Assembly (NCBI GenBank): GCA_023266695.1
Contig: JAHFPO010000139.1
Span: 1-5,659, forward strand
Direction of reading: 5' to 3'
DNA from: Hyphomicrobiales bacterium
GTDB taxonomy: Bacteria > Pseudomonadota > Alphaproteobacteria > Rhizobiales > Xanthobacteraceae
DNA: 5,659 nucleotides
Shown: positions 1 through 5,329 of the stretch, one piece after another
How the letters are laid out: every line of letters starts with the position of its first letter
How positions within the stretch are numbered: position 1 is the first letter of the stretch
Translations under genes and position numbers: made by a program
Notes under the pieces: model-generated
The model's input: the letters and a program-made list of their open reading frames with translations, nothing else
Databases searched by the model: none
What the model was told of the DNA's origin: nothing

Positions 1-1131
1 TCAATCCTCGCCCGCCTTGGCGCGCGGCAGATTGAACACCGAGGCGGGCGCCGCCGGAATGTCTTTTTGGTTGGCGATCGAGTCGGGGCTCATGAGCGCG
101 CTGCCGACCTTGCCGGGACTCTTCAGTTCGCCGCCGGTCGAGCCGGTGACGAGCGAGTCGTTGCCCCGCCGCACGGTCGGAATATTGGCGGGCGGCACCG
201 GCCAGTTCGGATTGGGAACGCCCGGGCGATAGGATGGCCGCGGCTCGATCGCGGCCGGCGTGCCGAGCGACTGCAGCGCCCGCGTCTCGACCGGTATCGG
301 CCGGCCGAAGGAGCCGGCGGGCGGTGCCTGCTGGCCGAGCACCATGGGTGCGCCGGCGGGCCGCATCGTGGATTCGCGCGTGATCACCATCGGCCCGACG
401 AGCGGCGGCGCGCTCTGGCGCGCGACCGGCACTCCCCGCGACATCGCGGGCGGCACTGGCAGCCCGTCCGGCACCGGCTTGCACACGGTCTGGCCCGAGG
501 CGCGCCGCGACAGATCGACGTGGAAATGGTCGTAGTGGAAGGCGTCGGCGCCGGGCCCGAGCACGGTGGAGAAACGCTCGCACGCCTCCGCGTGCACGTT
601 GCGCAGGAAACCCTTTTCTTCCGGCCGGCCGTTCCAGCCGTCCTTCACCTTCACCTCGCGCCCGCTGGCGAGCTTGAAGGTCGCGATATCGAGGGCATTG
701 CCGAAGGCGTGTTCGGAGATGGAAGCGCCGCGCTGGCCGTTCATCGAGCGGCAGGCATAGGCGGAGAGCTGGCGGATTTCGCTCACCGGCTCGCCGAACC
801 AGGCGGCGGCGGCCGGCTGGACCACCTCGATCAGCCAGCGATCGACCTCGGCGACGATCGGACAGGCGAGCGTCGCTGTGGGCTCCACCCCCACCCCGCC
901 GAAAGCCATGGCCGCCACCTTGAACGGGTGGCTCATGCCGCAGGTGCCGGGGCCGTCGATGGCGGAGCCGGGCTCGAGGAAGGCGGAGGGCTGCACCAGG
1001 CGCTCGGCGAGACATTGCTCCTCGGCTTGCACGCGCCAAGGATCGCGCTCCTCGTAACTGACGAAGCGACAGCCGACGAGCCCCGTGAGGACGAGCGGGG
1101 CGACGAGATACCAGGCAACTCCGCGCGCCAT
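1..1131 (-). CDS. Extensin-family lipoprotein (extensin-like C-terminal domain, putative LAS/MD-fold metallopeptidase)
   Basis: Complete 376-aa protein; its stop codon is the first triplet of the window. The N-terminus is a short basic start followed by a hydrophobic stretch ending in the lipobox LVGC, so Cys21 should be lipidated and the protein anchored in the envelope. This supports the ATG at 1131, although no clear Shine-Dalgarno precedes it. The folded part (about residues 35-218) matches the bacterial extensin-like C-terminal family. It carries SEHAFGNALDIA (His141, Asp148) and HYDHFHVDL (His202, His204), the H-x6-D and H-x-H zinc-ligand layout of LAS/VanY-type peptidoglycan peptidases. 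Six cysteines after Cys21 (40, 64, 90, 127, 184, 217) could form disulfides. Residues 218-376 are a Pro/Ala/Gly-rich, low-complexity tail, probably disordered and possibly cell-wall-spanning. Peptidase activity is inferred from residues and fold clan, and I know of no demonstrated substrate for this family. It is monocistronic as far as visible. Confidence 0.9.
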   Translation of the reverse strand: MARGVAWYLVAPLVLTGLVGCRFVSYEERDPWRVQAEEQCLAERLVQPSAFLEPGSAIDGPGTCGMSHPFKVAAMAFGGVGVEPTATLACPIVAEVDRWLIEVVQPAAAAWFGEPVSEIRQLSAYACRSMNGQRGASISEHAFGNALDIATFKLASGREVKVKDGWNGRPEEKGFLRNVHAEACERFSTVLGPGADAFHYDHFHVDLSRRASGQTVCKPVPDGLPVPPAMSRGVPVARQSAPPLVGPMVITRESTMRPAGAPMVLGQQAPPAGSFGRPIPVETRALQSLGTPAAIEPRPSYRPGVPNPNWPVPPANIPTVRRGNDSLVTGSTGGELKSPGKVGSALMSPDSIANQKDIPAAPASVFNLPRAKAGED

Positions 1132-1348
1132 GGCGCGGAAAATGCGAGCGATCGCCTTAAGGCCGGATCAACGAAGCTCGTTAATGCCCGCTCAACGATG
1201 GGAGGCGCCGCGGCCGGCCGTCCCGAACGGCTGCCCTGATGCCGGCCGATTTCATCCACAGAAATTGCGGGTAATAATATACCATTTGGATACCAGATTC
1301 TGAGTGGCCTGCTGCAACACGATACGGCCTCCCCATGAGTTTCAGGTC
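1132..1348. other. Non-coding upstream region of the extensin-family gene
   Basis: No convincing gene is seen; open frames here are shadows. The start codon of the leftward gene sits in a 14-bp perfect palindrome (1124-1137, CGCGCCATGGCGCG). Further out, three copies of the half-site TCAACGA/TCGTTAA lie at 1168-1174, 1178-1184 (inverted) and 1192-1198, which could be an operator or chance. A short AT-rich patch at 1272-1292 (TAATAATATACC and following) stands out from the GC-rich surroundings and is a plausible place for a promoter, but I could not match a convincing -35/-10 pair on either strand. The promoter of the extensin-family gene is therefore unassigned. Confidence 0.4.
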
Positions 1349-1377
1349 ATTGCCGGGGAGCGCCGGCAATCTATGCT
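1349..1377 (+). promoter_or_regulatory. Possible promoter overlapping an 8-bp inverted repeat, upstream of the microprotein
   Basis: TTGCCG (1350-1355) and TATGCT (1372-1377) are separated by 16 nt, a reasonable sigma-70-type pair for an alphaproteobacterium. They would start transcription near 1384, giving a leader of roughly 75 nt before the microprotein start at 1460. The -35 lies inside a perfect inverted repeat ATTGCCGG/CCGGCAAT (arms 1349-1356 and 1363-1370, 6-nt loop) that could be an operator. It could alternatively be a weak terminator-like hairpin for unseen transcription, but no T-run follows it on the plus strand. Confidence 0.3.
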
Positions 1378-1446
1378 GCGGCGCACAAAAATTCCCCCTT
1401 GCCGGCCGCCTCCGCCTCCTTAGTTTCTCCCCAGGCTCAACGACCC

Positions 1447-1451
1447 AGGAG
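1447..1451 (+). promoter_or_regulatory. Ribosome binding site AGGAG for the microprotein
   Basis: A perfect AGGAG core ends 8 nt before the TTG at 1460, which is ideal spacing. The same site directly abuts or overlaps the in-frame GTG at 1451 and cannot serve it. This decides the TTG start. Confidence 0.6.
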
Positions 1452-1459
1452 TGAGACCC

Positions 1460-1543
1460 TTGGATCTCGTCCATAGGATCAACGTGCTGGCCATCTGCGC
1501 CGCCTTCGTCTTCGTGGGGGCGGTCTTGCTCGGCATGTTCTGA
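1460..1543 (+). CDS. Putative 27-aa single-span membrane microprotein
   Basis: A TTG-started frame of 27 codons plus TGA, too short for most gene callers. The product begins MDLVHRINVLA and continues as one hydrophobic segment to the C-terminus (about residues 8-27, rich in Ala, Val, Leu, Phe and Gly, ending LLGMF). It has a charged, amphipathic N-terminus (Asp2, His5, Arg6), the pattern of a small inner-membrane protein. Support comes from an AGGAG site at proper spacing, a promoter-like pair about 80 nt upstream, and a strong stem-loop terminator 60 nt after the stop. Together these make a self-contained mini transcription unit. A GTG three codons upstream (1451) is in frame but overlaps the ribosome site. 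No function can be assigned. Similar tiny Ala/Val-rich proteins seem to me to occur in Hyphomicrobiales, but I could not check this. The alternative is that the transcript is a small RNA and the frame is chance. Confidence 0.6.
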   Translation: MDLVHRINVLAICAAFVFVGAVLLGMF

Positions 1544-1560
1544 GCTAAGTCCTTCGCCGG

Positions 1561-1585
1561 TCCCGGGCATCGAACAGCCCCGGGA
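1561..1585 (+). other. Inverted repeat before the terminator
   Basis: TCCCGGG (1561-1567) and CCCGGGA (1579-1585) form a 7-bp GC-rich stem with an 11-nt loop, just after the microprotein stop and before the main terminator hairpin. No T-run follows. It may protect or help fold the transcript end, or it may simply be GC-rich background. Confidence 0.35.
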
Positions 1586-1593
1586 TCGCCGAG

Positions 1594-1634
1594 CGGAACC
1601 GGCGCCGGAGGGGAAAACCCCTCCGGCGTTTCCG
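1594..1634. terminator. Strong symmetric stem-loop terminator shared by convergent genes
   Basis: Perfect 11-bp stem CGCCGGAGGGG (1603-1613) and CCCCTCCGGCG (1618-1628) with an AAAA loop, followed on the plus strand by TTTCC. An outer CGGAA/TTCCG pairing (1594-1598 with 1630-1634) extends the helix. It lies 60 nt after the microprotein stop and 55-60 nt after the stop of the leftward ArsR-methyltransferase gene. The T-run favours plus-strand termination; on the minus strand the stem is equally stable but is followed by CCGG rather than T. Confidence 0.8.
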
Positions 1635-1688
1635 TTGGAAGGGCCGGTCCACCGGGCCCGGGCCCGTTCAGGCGACCTCCCGGGCGGA

Positions 1689-2672
1689 TCACGCCAGCAT
1701 CATGCGGGGGTCGCGCCCGAGCCACAGCGATACCGTGAGCGCCCCCTTGCGGCCGGCCTCGGGCGCGAGCGTCCGGTGCAGCACCAGATCGAGCCCGGCG
1801 GCGCCCATCCATTGGGTGACCGTCTCGGCGGCAAACCCGAGCCTCCGGTGGGCGTGCTGCTCGCGCAGGAATTCGAGGTCGTGGGGGGCGAAATCCACCA
1901 CCAACAGCCGCCCGCCCGGCCTGAGCATGCGCGCCGCCTCGCGGATCGCCCGCCCGCCGTCATCGAGGAAATGCAGCACCTGGTGCACGATCACCACGTC
2001 GAAGGCGTCGCGGCCGAGCGCGAGATTGTAGATGTCGCCCTGGCGCACGGTGCAGCTCTTGAGGCCCGCCCGCTCCAGATTGGCGCGTGCCATTGCGAGC
2101 ATCTCCGGGTTGAGGTCGATGCCGACGCCGCGCCCGACCTCCGGTCCGTAGAGCTCCAGCATCCGCCCGGTGCCGGTGCCGAGATCGAGCAGCGCGTCGA
2201 TGCGCACGCCCGCGAGCGCCTCGCGGATCGCCGCCTCGACCGCGGCTTCGGCCACGTGCAGCTTGCGGATCTCGTCCCACTCCTTGGCGTGCTTGCGGAA
2301 ATAGGCCTGGGCGGCGGCGGCCCGCGCGCCCCGCACCTCGGCGAGCCGCTCGCGGTCGCGCGCGAGCACCGGATCGGCGGGATCGACGAGCGCAAGCACC
2401 GCCCGCGCGATCGTGGAACCCGGACCGTCGGTGGCCCGGCGATAGAACGCCCAGCTCGCCTCGCGGAAGCGTTCGACCAGCCCGGCTTCGGCCAAGAGCT
2501 TCAAATGACGCGAAATCCGCGGCTGCGACTGGCCGAGAATGTCGGTGAGATCGGACACGGTGAGCTCCCCCTCGCTCAACAGCACCAGGAGCCGCAAGCG
2601 CGTGTCCTCGGCCCCGGCCTTGAGGCCCTCGAGCAATGCGTCATAGCCGAGCCGGGTCGCAACCGGTTCCAT
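1689..2672 (-). CDS. ArsR-family winged-helix regulator fused to a SAM-dependent methyltransferase
   Basis: The chosen ATG (2672) gives 327 aa. In-frame upstream starts exist (TTG 2735, 348 aa; GTG 2723), but the extra N-terminus is not conserved-looking and the ATG has GGTGAGAG 7 nt ahead of it. Residues about 10-80 are an ArsR-type winged helix: a TRLRLLVLLSEGELTV segment, then a recognition region around SQPRISRHLKLLAEAGLV. No obvious metal-binding cysteine pair is present. Residues about 155-300 form a class I methyltransferase: motif I LLDLGTGTGR (161-170), acidic residue in GIDLNPEML (Asp186), QGDIYN (Asp213), DVVIVHQVLHFLDD (225-238) and RPGGRLLVVDF (251-261). The fusion suggests a DNA-binding repressor that senses or uses SAM. 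My recollection is that such fusions often neighbour methionine/folate genes in Hyphomicrobiales; none is visible here. It stands divergent from trmO. Substrate and targets are unknown. Confidence 0.9.
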   Translation of the reverse strand: MEPVATRLGYDALLEGLKAGAEDTRLRLLVLLSEGELTVSDLTDILGQSQPRISRHLKLLAEAGLVERFREASWAFYRRATDGPGSTIARAVLALVDPADPVLARDRERLAEVRGARAAAAQAYFRKHAKEWDEIRKLHVAEAAVEAAIREALAGVRIDALLDLGTGTGRMLELYGPEVGRGVGIDLNPEMLAMARANLERAGLKSCTVRQGDIYNLALGRDAFDVVIVHQVLHFLDDGGRAIREAARMLRPGGRLLVVDFAPHDLEFLREQHAHRRLGFAAETVTQWMGAAGLDLVLHRTLAPEAGRKGALTVSLWLGRDPRMMLA

Positions 2673-2795
2673 CGAATCGCTCTCACCGCGGCGGGCGGCG
2701 GACCTGTTCAAATCCTGACTCACGCCGGGGCGCAAGAAACCATATCTTTGCCGCGAAGTCGCTGAGGCAGGCTAGCCTATCTCTCTGCCGTCGGC

Positions 2796-2801
2796 GGGAG
2801 G
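2796..2801 (+). promoter_or_regulatory. Ribosome binding site GGGAGG for trmO
   Basis: GGGAGG ends 6 nt before the ATG at 2808. It fixes that start over other in-frame candidates. The space between the divergent starts (2673-2807) must contain both promoters, but I found no pair convincing enough to annotate. Confidence 0.6.
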
Positions 2802-2807
2802 CGCCCG

Positions 2808-3317
2808 ATGCCGGGAAAAGACGACGAATACGCACCCCGACCGGGCGAAATCGCGGTCGCGCTGCCGGCGAGCTTCAACGCGGGAATCTATTTCATCGGC
2901 ACCATCCGGACGCCGTGGCGCACCCGCGCCGATTGCCCGAAAAATGGGCGCGGCTCCGAGGCGGTTTGCACGATCGAGGTCCACGAGCCCTATGGCGCGG
3001 CACTCGCCGGGATCGAGGCCTTCTCCCATCTGGTGGTGGTCTATTTCATGGACCGTGCGCGGCGCGACCTGGTCTTGCAGGTGCCGCGGCATCTGGGAGA
3101 GCCGCGCGGCACCTTCGCCCTGCGCTCTCCGGTGCGGCCGAACCCGATCGCGCTCTCGGTGGTGCGGCTCCTCAAGGTCGAGAACAATCGGCTCTCCGTG
3201 GTCGGCCTCGACTGCCTCGACGAGACCCCACTCGTCGATCTCAAGCCCTATTATGCTTCCGTCGACAGCACCGGGGACGAACCGCCGGAGACTGGCTCGC
3301 CGATTGCATCTAGATAA
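2808..3317 (+). CDS. trmO: tRNA (N6-threonylcarbamoyladenosine37-N6)-methyltransferase TrmO, short TsaA-domain form
   Basis: A 169-aa protein of the TsaA/TrmO (UPF0066, formerly YaeB) family. In E. coli, TrmO uses SAM to methylate t6A at position 37 of certain tRNAs, fine-tuning decoding. Visible family blocks are FIGTIRTPW (29-37), the IEAFSHLVVVYFMDRARR region (69-86), the hallmark RGTFALRSPVRPNPIALS (100-117) and GLDCLDETPLVDLKPY (133-148). The usual DGTP is DETP here, a mild variation. The protein is shorter than the roughly 235-aa enterobacterial enzyme because the C-terminal accessory domain is absent. It carries about 25 extra residues before the core. The stop codon lies inside a 13-bp tandem repeat. 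The next gene starts 33 nt later on the same strand, so co-transcription is possible. Family assignment is secure; tRNA substrate is inferred, since short alphaproteobacterial TsaA proteins are less studied. Confidence 0.87.
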   Translation: MPGKDDEYAPRPGEIAVALPASFNAGIYFIGTIRTPWRTRADCPKNGRGSEAVCTIEVHEPYGAALAGIEAFSHLVVVYFMDRARRDLVLQVPRHLGEPRGTFALRSPVRPNPIALSVVRLLKVENNRLSVVGLDCLDETPLVDLKPYYASVDSTGDEPPETGSPIASR

Positions 3318-3339
3318 TACGACGAAATAATACGACGAA
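3314..3339. repeat. Perfect 13-bp tandem direct repeat at a gene junction
   Basis: Two head-to-tail identical copies of ATAATACGACGAA (3314-3326 and 3327-3339). The first copy supplies the trmO stop codon (TAA 3315-3317); the second ends 11 nt before the opgC start. An overlapping dyad CGAATCATTCG (3336-3346) follows. The repeat is AT-rich against the background. It contains -10-like hexamers (GATAAT 3313-3318, AATAAT 3326-3331), and TTGCAT (3304-3309) lies 16 nt before the latter, so a promoter for the downstream genes could be here. Confidence 0.85.
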
Positions 3340-3350
3340 TCATTCGATCC

Positions 3351-4562
3351 ATGAACGGGGCGACGTCACCGGCGTCATACCCCGCCTCTCATCCCGTGCT
3401 AGCATCGGCGCCCGAACCATCCAACCCCCGCCTCCCGATGGCCCCTGTCAAACCCGCCCGCGACCTGCGGCTCGATTTCTTCCGTGGCCTTTCGCTGTGG
3501 TTCATCTTCCTCGACCACGTGCCGTCGAATACGGTCAGCTGGTTCACCGTCCGTAATTTCGGATTCAGCGACGCGGCCGAGATCTTCGTCTTCATCTCCG
3601 GCTATACCGCCGCCTTCGTCTATGCCCCGGTGATGCGGGAGCGCGGCTTCGTCATCGGGGCGGCGCGCATCCTGAAACGCGCCTGGCAAATCTATGTCGC
3701 CTTCGTATTCCTGTCCGTCATCTATCTCGCCCAAATTTCCTATGCCGCCAGCCGCTTTCAAAATCCGCTCTATGCCGAGGAGATGGGAATCCTGCATTTC
3801 CTGCAGATTCCCGAGGTGGTGCTGCTCGAGGTGCTCCGCCTCAGGTTCCTGCTGCCGAACGTGGACGTGCTGCCGCTCTATATCGTGCTGGTTCTGGCAT
3901 TCCCGCCGATGCTGTGGCTGCTGATGCGCTCGCCCTACCTCGCGCTCGCAAGCTCGCTTGCGATCTATCTGGTGGTGAAAGTGACGGGCTGGAATTTCTC
4001 GCTGTATCCGCTCGACCGCGAGTGGTTCTTCAATCCCATGGCCTGGCAATTTTTGTTCTTCATCGGCGCCTGGTGCGCCGTCGGCGGCGCCGGCTGGCTC
4101 CCGTCATTCATCCGCTCGAACATCCTGGCCGCGTTCCTGGTCGCCTATCTTCTGTTCGCGCTGGCATTGTCGGTGACCTGGTTCTTTCCCGCGGTCACTG
4201 TGTATATTCCGAACTGGCTTCTGATCTTCCCGCTCGACAAGACCGGCCTGTCGCCCTTGCGGCTCATCCATCTGCTCGCGCTTGCGATCATGGTCGTGCG
4301 TTTCGTGCCGCCCGAAGCGGCGTTTCTCCGCTCGAGCTGGGCCAGGCCGTTGATCCTGTGCGGCCAGCATTCCCTCGAGATTTTCTGCGCCGGCGTCTTT
4401 TTGTCGTTCACGGCGTATTTCATGCTGGTCGAGGTATCGAGCAGGGTCGTGATGCAAGTGTTTGTAAGCCTTTGCGGGATATCGATTATGGTTTCACTCG
4501 CCGGCCTAATGTCGTGGTACAAGAATCTGGATAGCCGACCGCAACAAAAAACCGCGGTTTAG
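3351..4562 (+). CDS. opgC: OpgC-family integral membrane protein (acyltransferase-3-like)
   Basis: A 403-aa polytopic membrane protein. The first ~35 residues are Pro/Ser/Ala-rich. No Shine-Dalgarno precedes the ATG at 3351; an in-frame ATG at 3438 (Met30) is an alternative start and also lacks one. After RDLRLDFFRG come roughly ten hydrophobic segments. OpgC-family signatures are visible: DFFRGLSLWFIFLDH (42-56), FGFSDAAEIFVFISGY (70-85), FNPMAWQFLFFIGA (227-240), LDKTGLSPLRLIHLLALA (295-312) and CGQHSLEIFCAGVFLSF (337-353). Arg45 and His56 form an R-x10-H motif, as in the acyltransferase-3 superfamily. The characterised OpgC of Rhodobacter sphaeroides succinylates osmoregulated periplasmic glucans. 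By analogy this protein should pass acyl groups across the inner membrane to an envelope glycan, but no glucan synthase gene is in view, so the substrate is unknown. Two exported SGNH-like genes follow within 20 nt, supporting a shared O-acyl modification role. The symbol refers to the family, not proven orthology. Confidence 0.9.
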   Translation: MNGATSPASYPASHPVLASAPEPSNPRLPMAPVKPARDLRLDFFRGLSLWFIFLDHVPSNTVSWFTVRNFGFSDAAEIFVFISGYTAAFVYAPVMRERGFVIGAARILKRAWQIYVAFVFLSVIYLAQISYAASRFQNPLYAEEMGILHFLQIPEVVLLEVLRLRFLLPNVDVLPLYIVLVLAFPPMLWLLMRSPYLALASSLAIYLVVKVTGWNFSLYPLDREWFFNPMAWQFLFFIGAWCAVGGAGWLPSFIRSNILAAFLVAYLLFALALSVTWFFPAVTVYIPNWLLIFPLDKTGLSPLRLIHLLALAIMVVRFVPPEAAFLRSSWARPLILCGQHSLEIFCAGVFLSFTAYFMLVEVSSRVVMQVFVSLCGISIMVSLAGLMSWYKNLDSRPQQKTAV

Positions 4563-4582
4563 AGACCCTGGGGGTAGCGTTG

Positions 4583-5329
4583 ATGAGGGCCTATGCCGCC
4601 GTGGCGGCAATCCTGGCATTCACGACCGCGGCCGCTGCCGCCACGGATGAGCGTTGCGAAGTTCCGGGTTATCTCATCGAGCCGCAAGCATCGCTGCCGC
4701 GCGTCTTGTCCGCGGTAAAGCGGACGCAACAGCTCGACATCCTGGTGTTGTCGTCGGGTGCGCCATCGCAGACGAACACGGCGAAGGGCCTGCGCAGCTA
4801 TCCGTCGTATTTCGAAGCGGCCCTGAGCGAGGAGCTCCCACGCGTGCAGCTCCGCGTCGCCGTGCGCTCCGCGCCCCGGCGCTCGGTAATGGAGGTGCAG
4901 CCGTTTCTGCCGGCCCTTCTTGCCGAAGTGAAACCCAATCTCGTGATTTGGCAGGGCGGCACGGCCGAGGCCTATCGCGGCATCGACGCATACGGATTTG
5001 GCCGGACGCTTCTCGCCGGAGTCTCGACCCTGATCGTGGGCGGAGCCGACGTGGTCCTGGTTAATATGCAATACAGCCCGCGCACCGAACTCCTCGTCGA
5101 TATCCCGGCCTATAACGAGAACATGCGCTGGGTGACGGAATCTCTGGACATACCCTTTTTCAATCGCTATGCGATCATGCGGCATTGGGGCGAGACCGGT
5201 GCCTTCGACCTGGCGGCGCTCAAGAACGATGGCATGTTCGAAAAGATCCACTTTTGCATAGGCCGTCTGCTCGCCGATTTCGTGATCCGCGCGGCCTCCC
5301 TCTCCGAGTTCAAAGGTGCCGGACAATGA
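4583..5329 (+). CDS. Exported SGNH/GDSL-like protein lacking catalytic residues (probable pseudoenzyme)
   Basis: 248 aa from the ATG at 4583 (a TTG directly before it, 4580, is the only alternative); GGGGGT precedes at 4570-4575. A hydrophobic N-terminus (about residues 1-20, Ala-rich) is a signal peptide, so the protein is periplasmic. The Cys25-Met103 stretch aligns without gaps, at an offset of 8, to the next gene's product (about 19 of 79 identical by hand count), showing they are paralogues. Where that product has GSSST, this one has SSGAP (57-61), placing Gly59 at the nucleophile position. The block II glycine is Arg99. Block III VIWQGGTAEA (121-130) has Ala128-Glu129 in place of Asn-Asp. 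A C-terminal E-K-I-H (220-223) keeps a His at the block V position, with Glu for Asp. It is probably catalytically inactive as a classical SGNH hydrolase and may bind glycan or its partner. Its stop overlaps the next start. Confidence 0.82.
   Translation: MRAYAAVAAILAFTTAAAAATDERCEVPGYLIEPQASLPRVLSAVKRTQQLDILVLSSGAPSQTNTAKGLRSYPSYFEAALSEELPRVQLRVAVRSAPRRSVMEVQPFLPALLAEVKPNLVIWQGGTAEAYRGIDAYGFGRTLLAGVSTLIVGGADVVLVNMQYSPRTELLVDIPAYNENMRWVTESLDIPFFNRYAIMRHWGETGAFDLAALKNDGMFEKIHFCIGRLLADFVIRAASLSEFKGAGQ

Noticed and set aside
67..1239. 390-codon plus-strand open frame opposite the extensin-family gene
   Set aside because: Arg/Gly/His-rich low-quality composition with no recognisable domain. It is an antisense shadow of a high-GC gene with a clear family match and lipobox.
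1252..1260. TCATCCACA resembling a DnaA box
   Set aside because: A single copy with one mismatch, no cluster, and no replication gene nearby.
1181..1570. Minus-strand frames in the 1132-1688 gap (for example 129 codons ending at 1181)
   Set aside because: They cross the promoter-like and hairpin elements, have no ribosome site or recognisable motif, and show shadow-like Arg/Gly/Pro composition.
1635..2765. 376-codon plus-strand open frame opposite the ArsR-methyltransferase gene
   Set aside because: Its composition is typical of a shadow frame, it runs through the terminator hairpin, and the opposite strand carries clear helix-turn-helix and SAM-binding motifs.
3315..3336. TAATACGAC matching the first nine bases of the phage T7 promoter, twice
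   Set aside because: The match stops there (GAA follows, not TCACTATA). It is a by-product of the 13-bp repeat, not a T7-type promoter.
4559..5326. 255-codon minus-strand open frame across the first SGNH-like gene
   Set aside because: It is the antisense of a gene supported by signal peptide, ribosome site, operon spacing and paralogy to the next gene.
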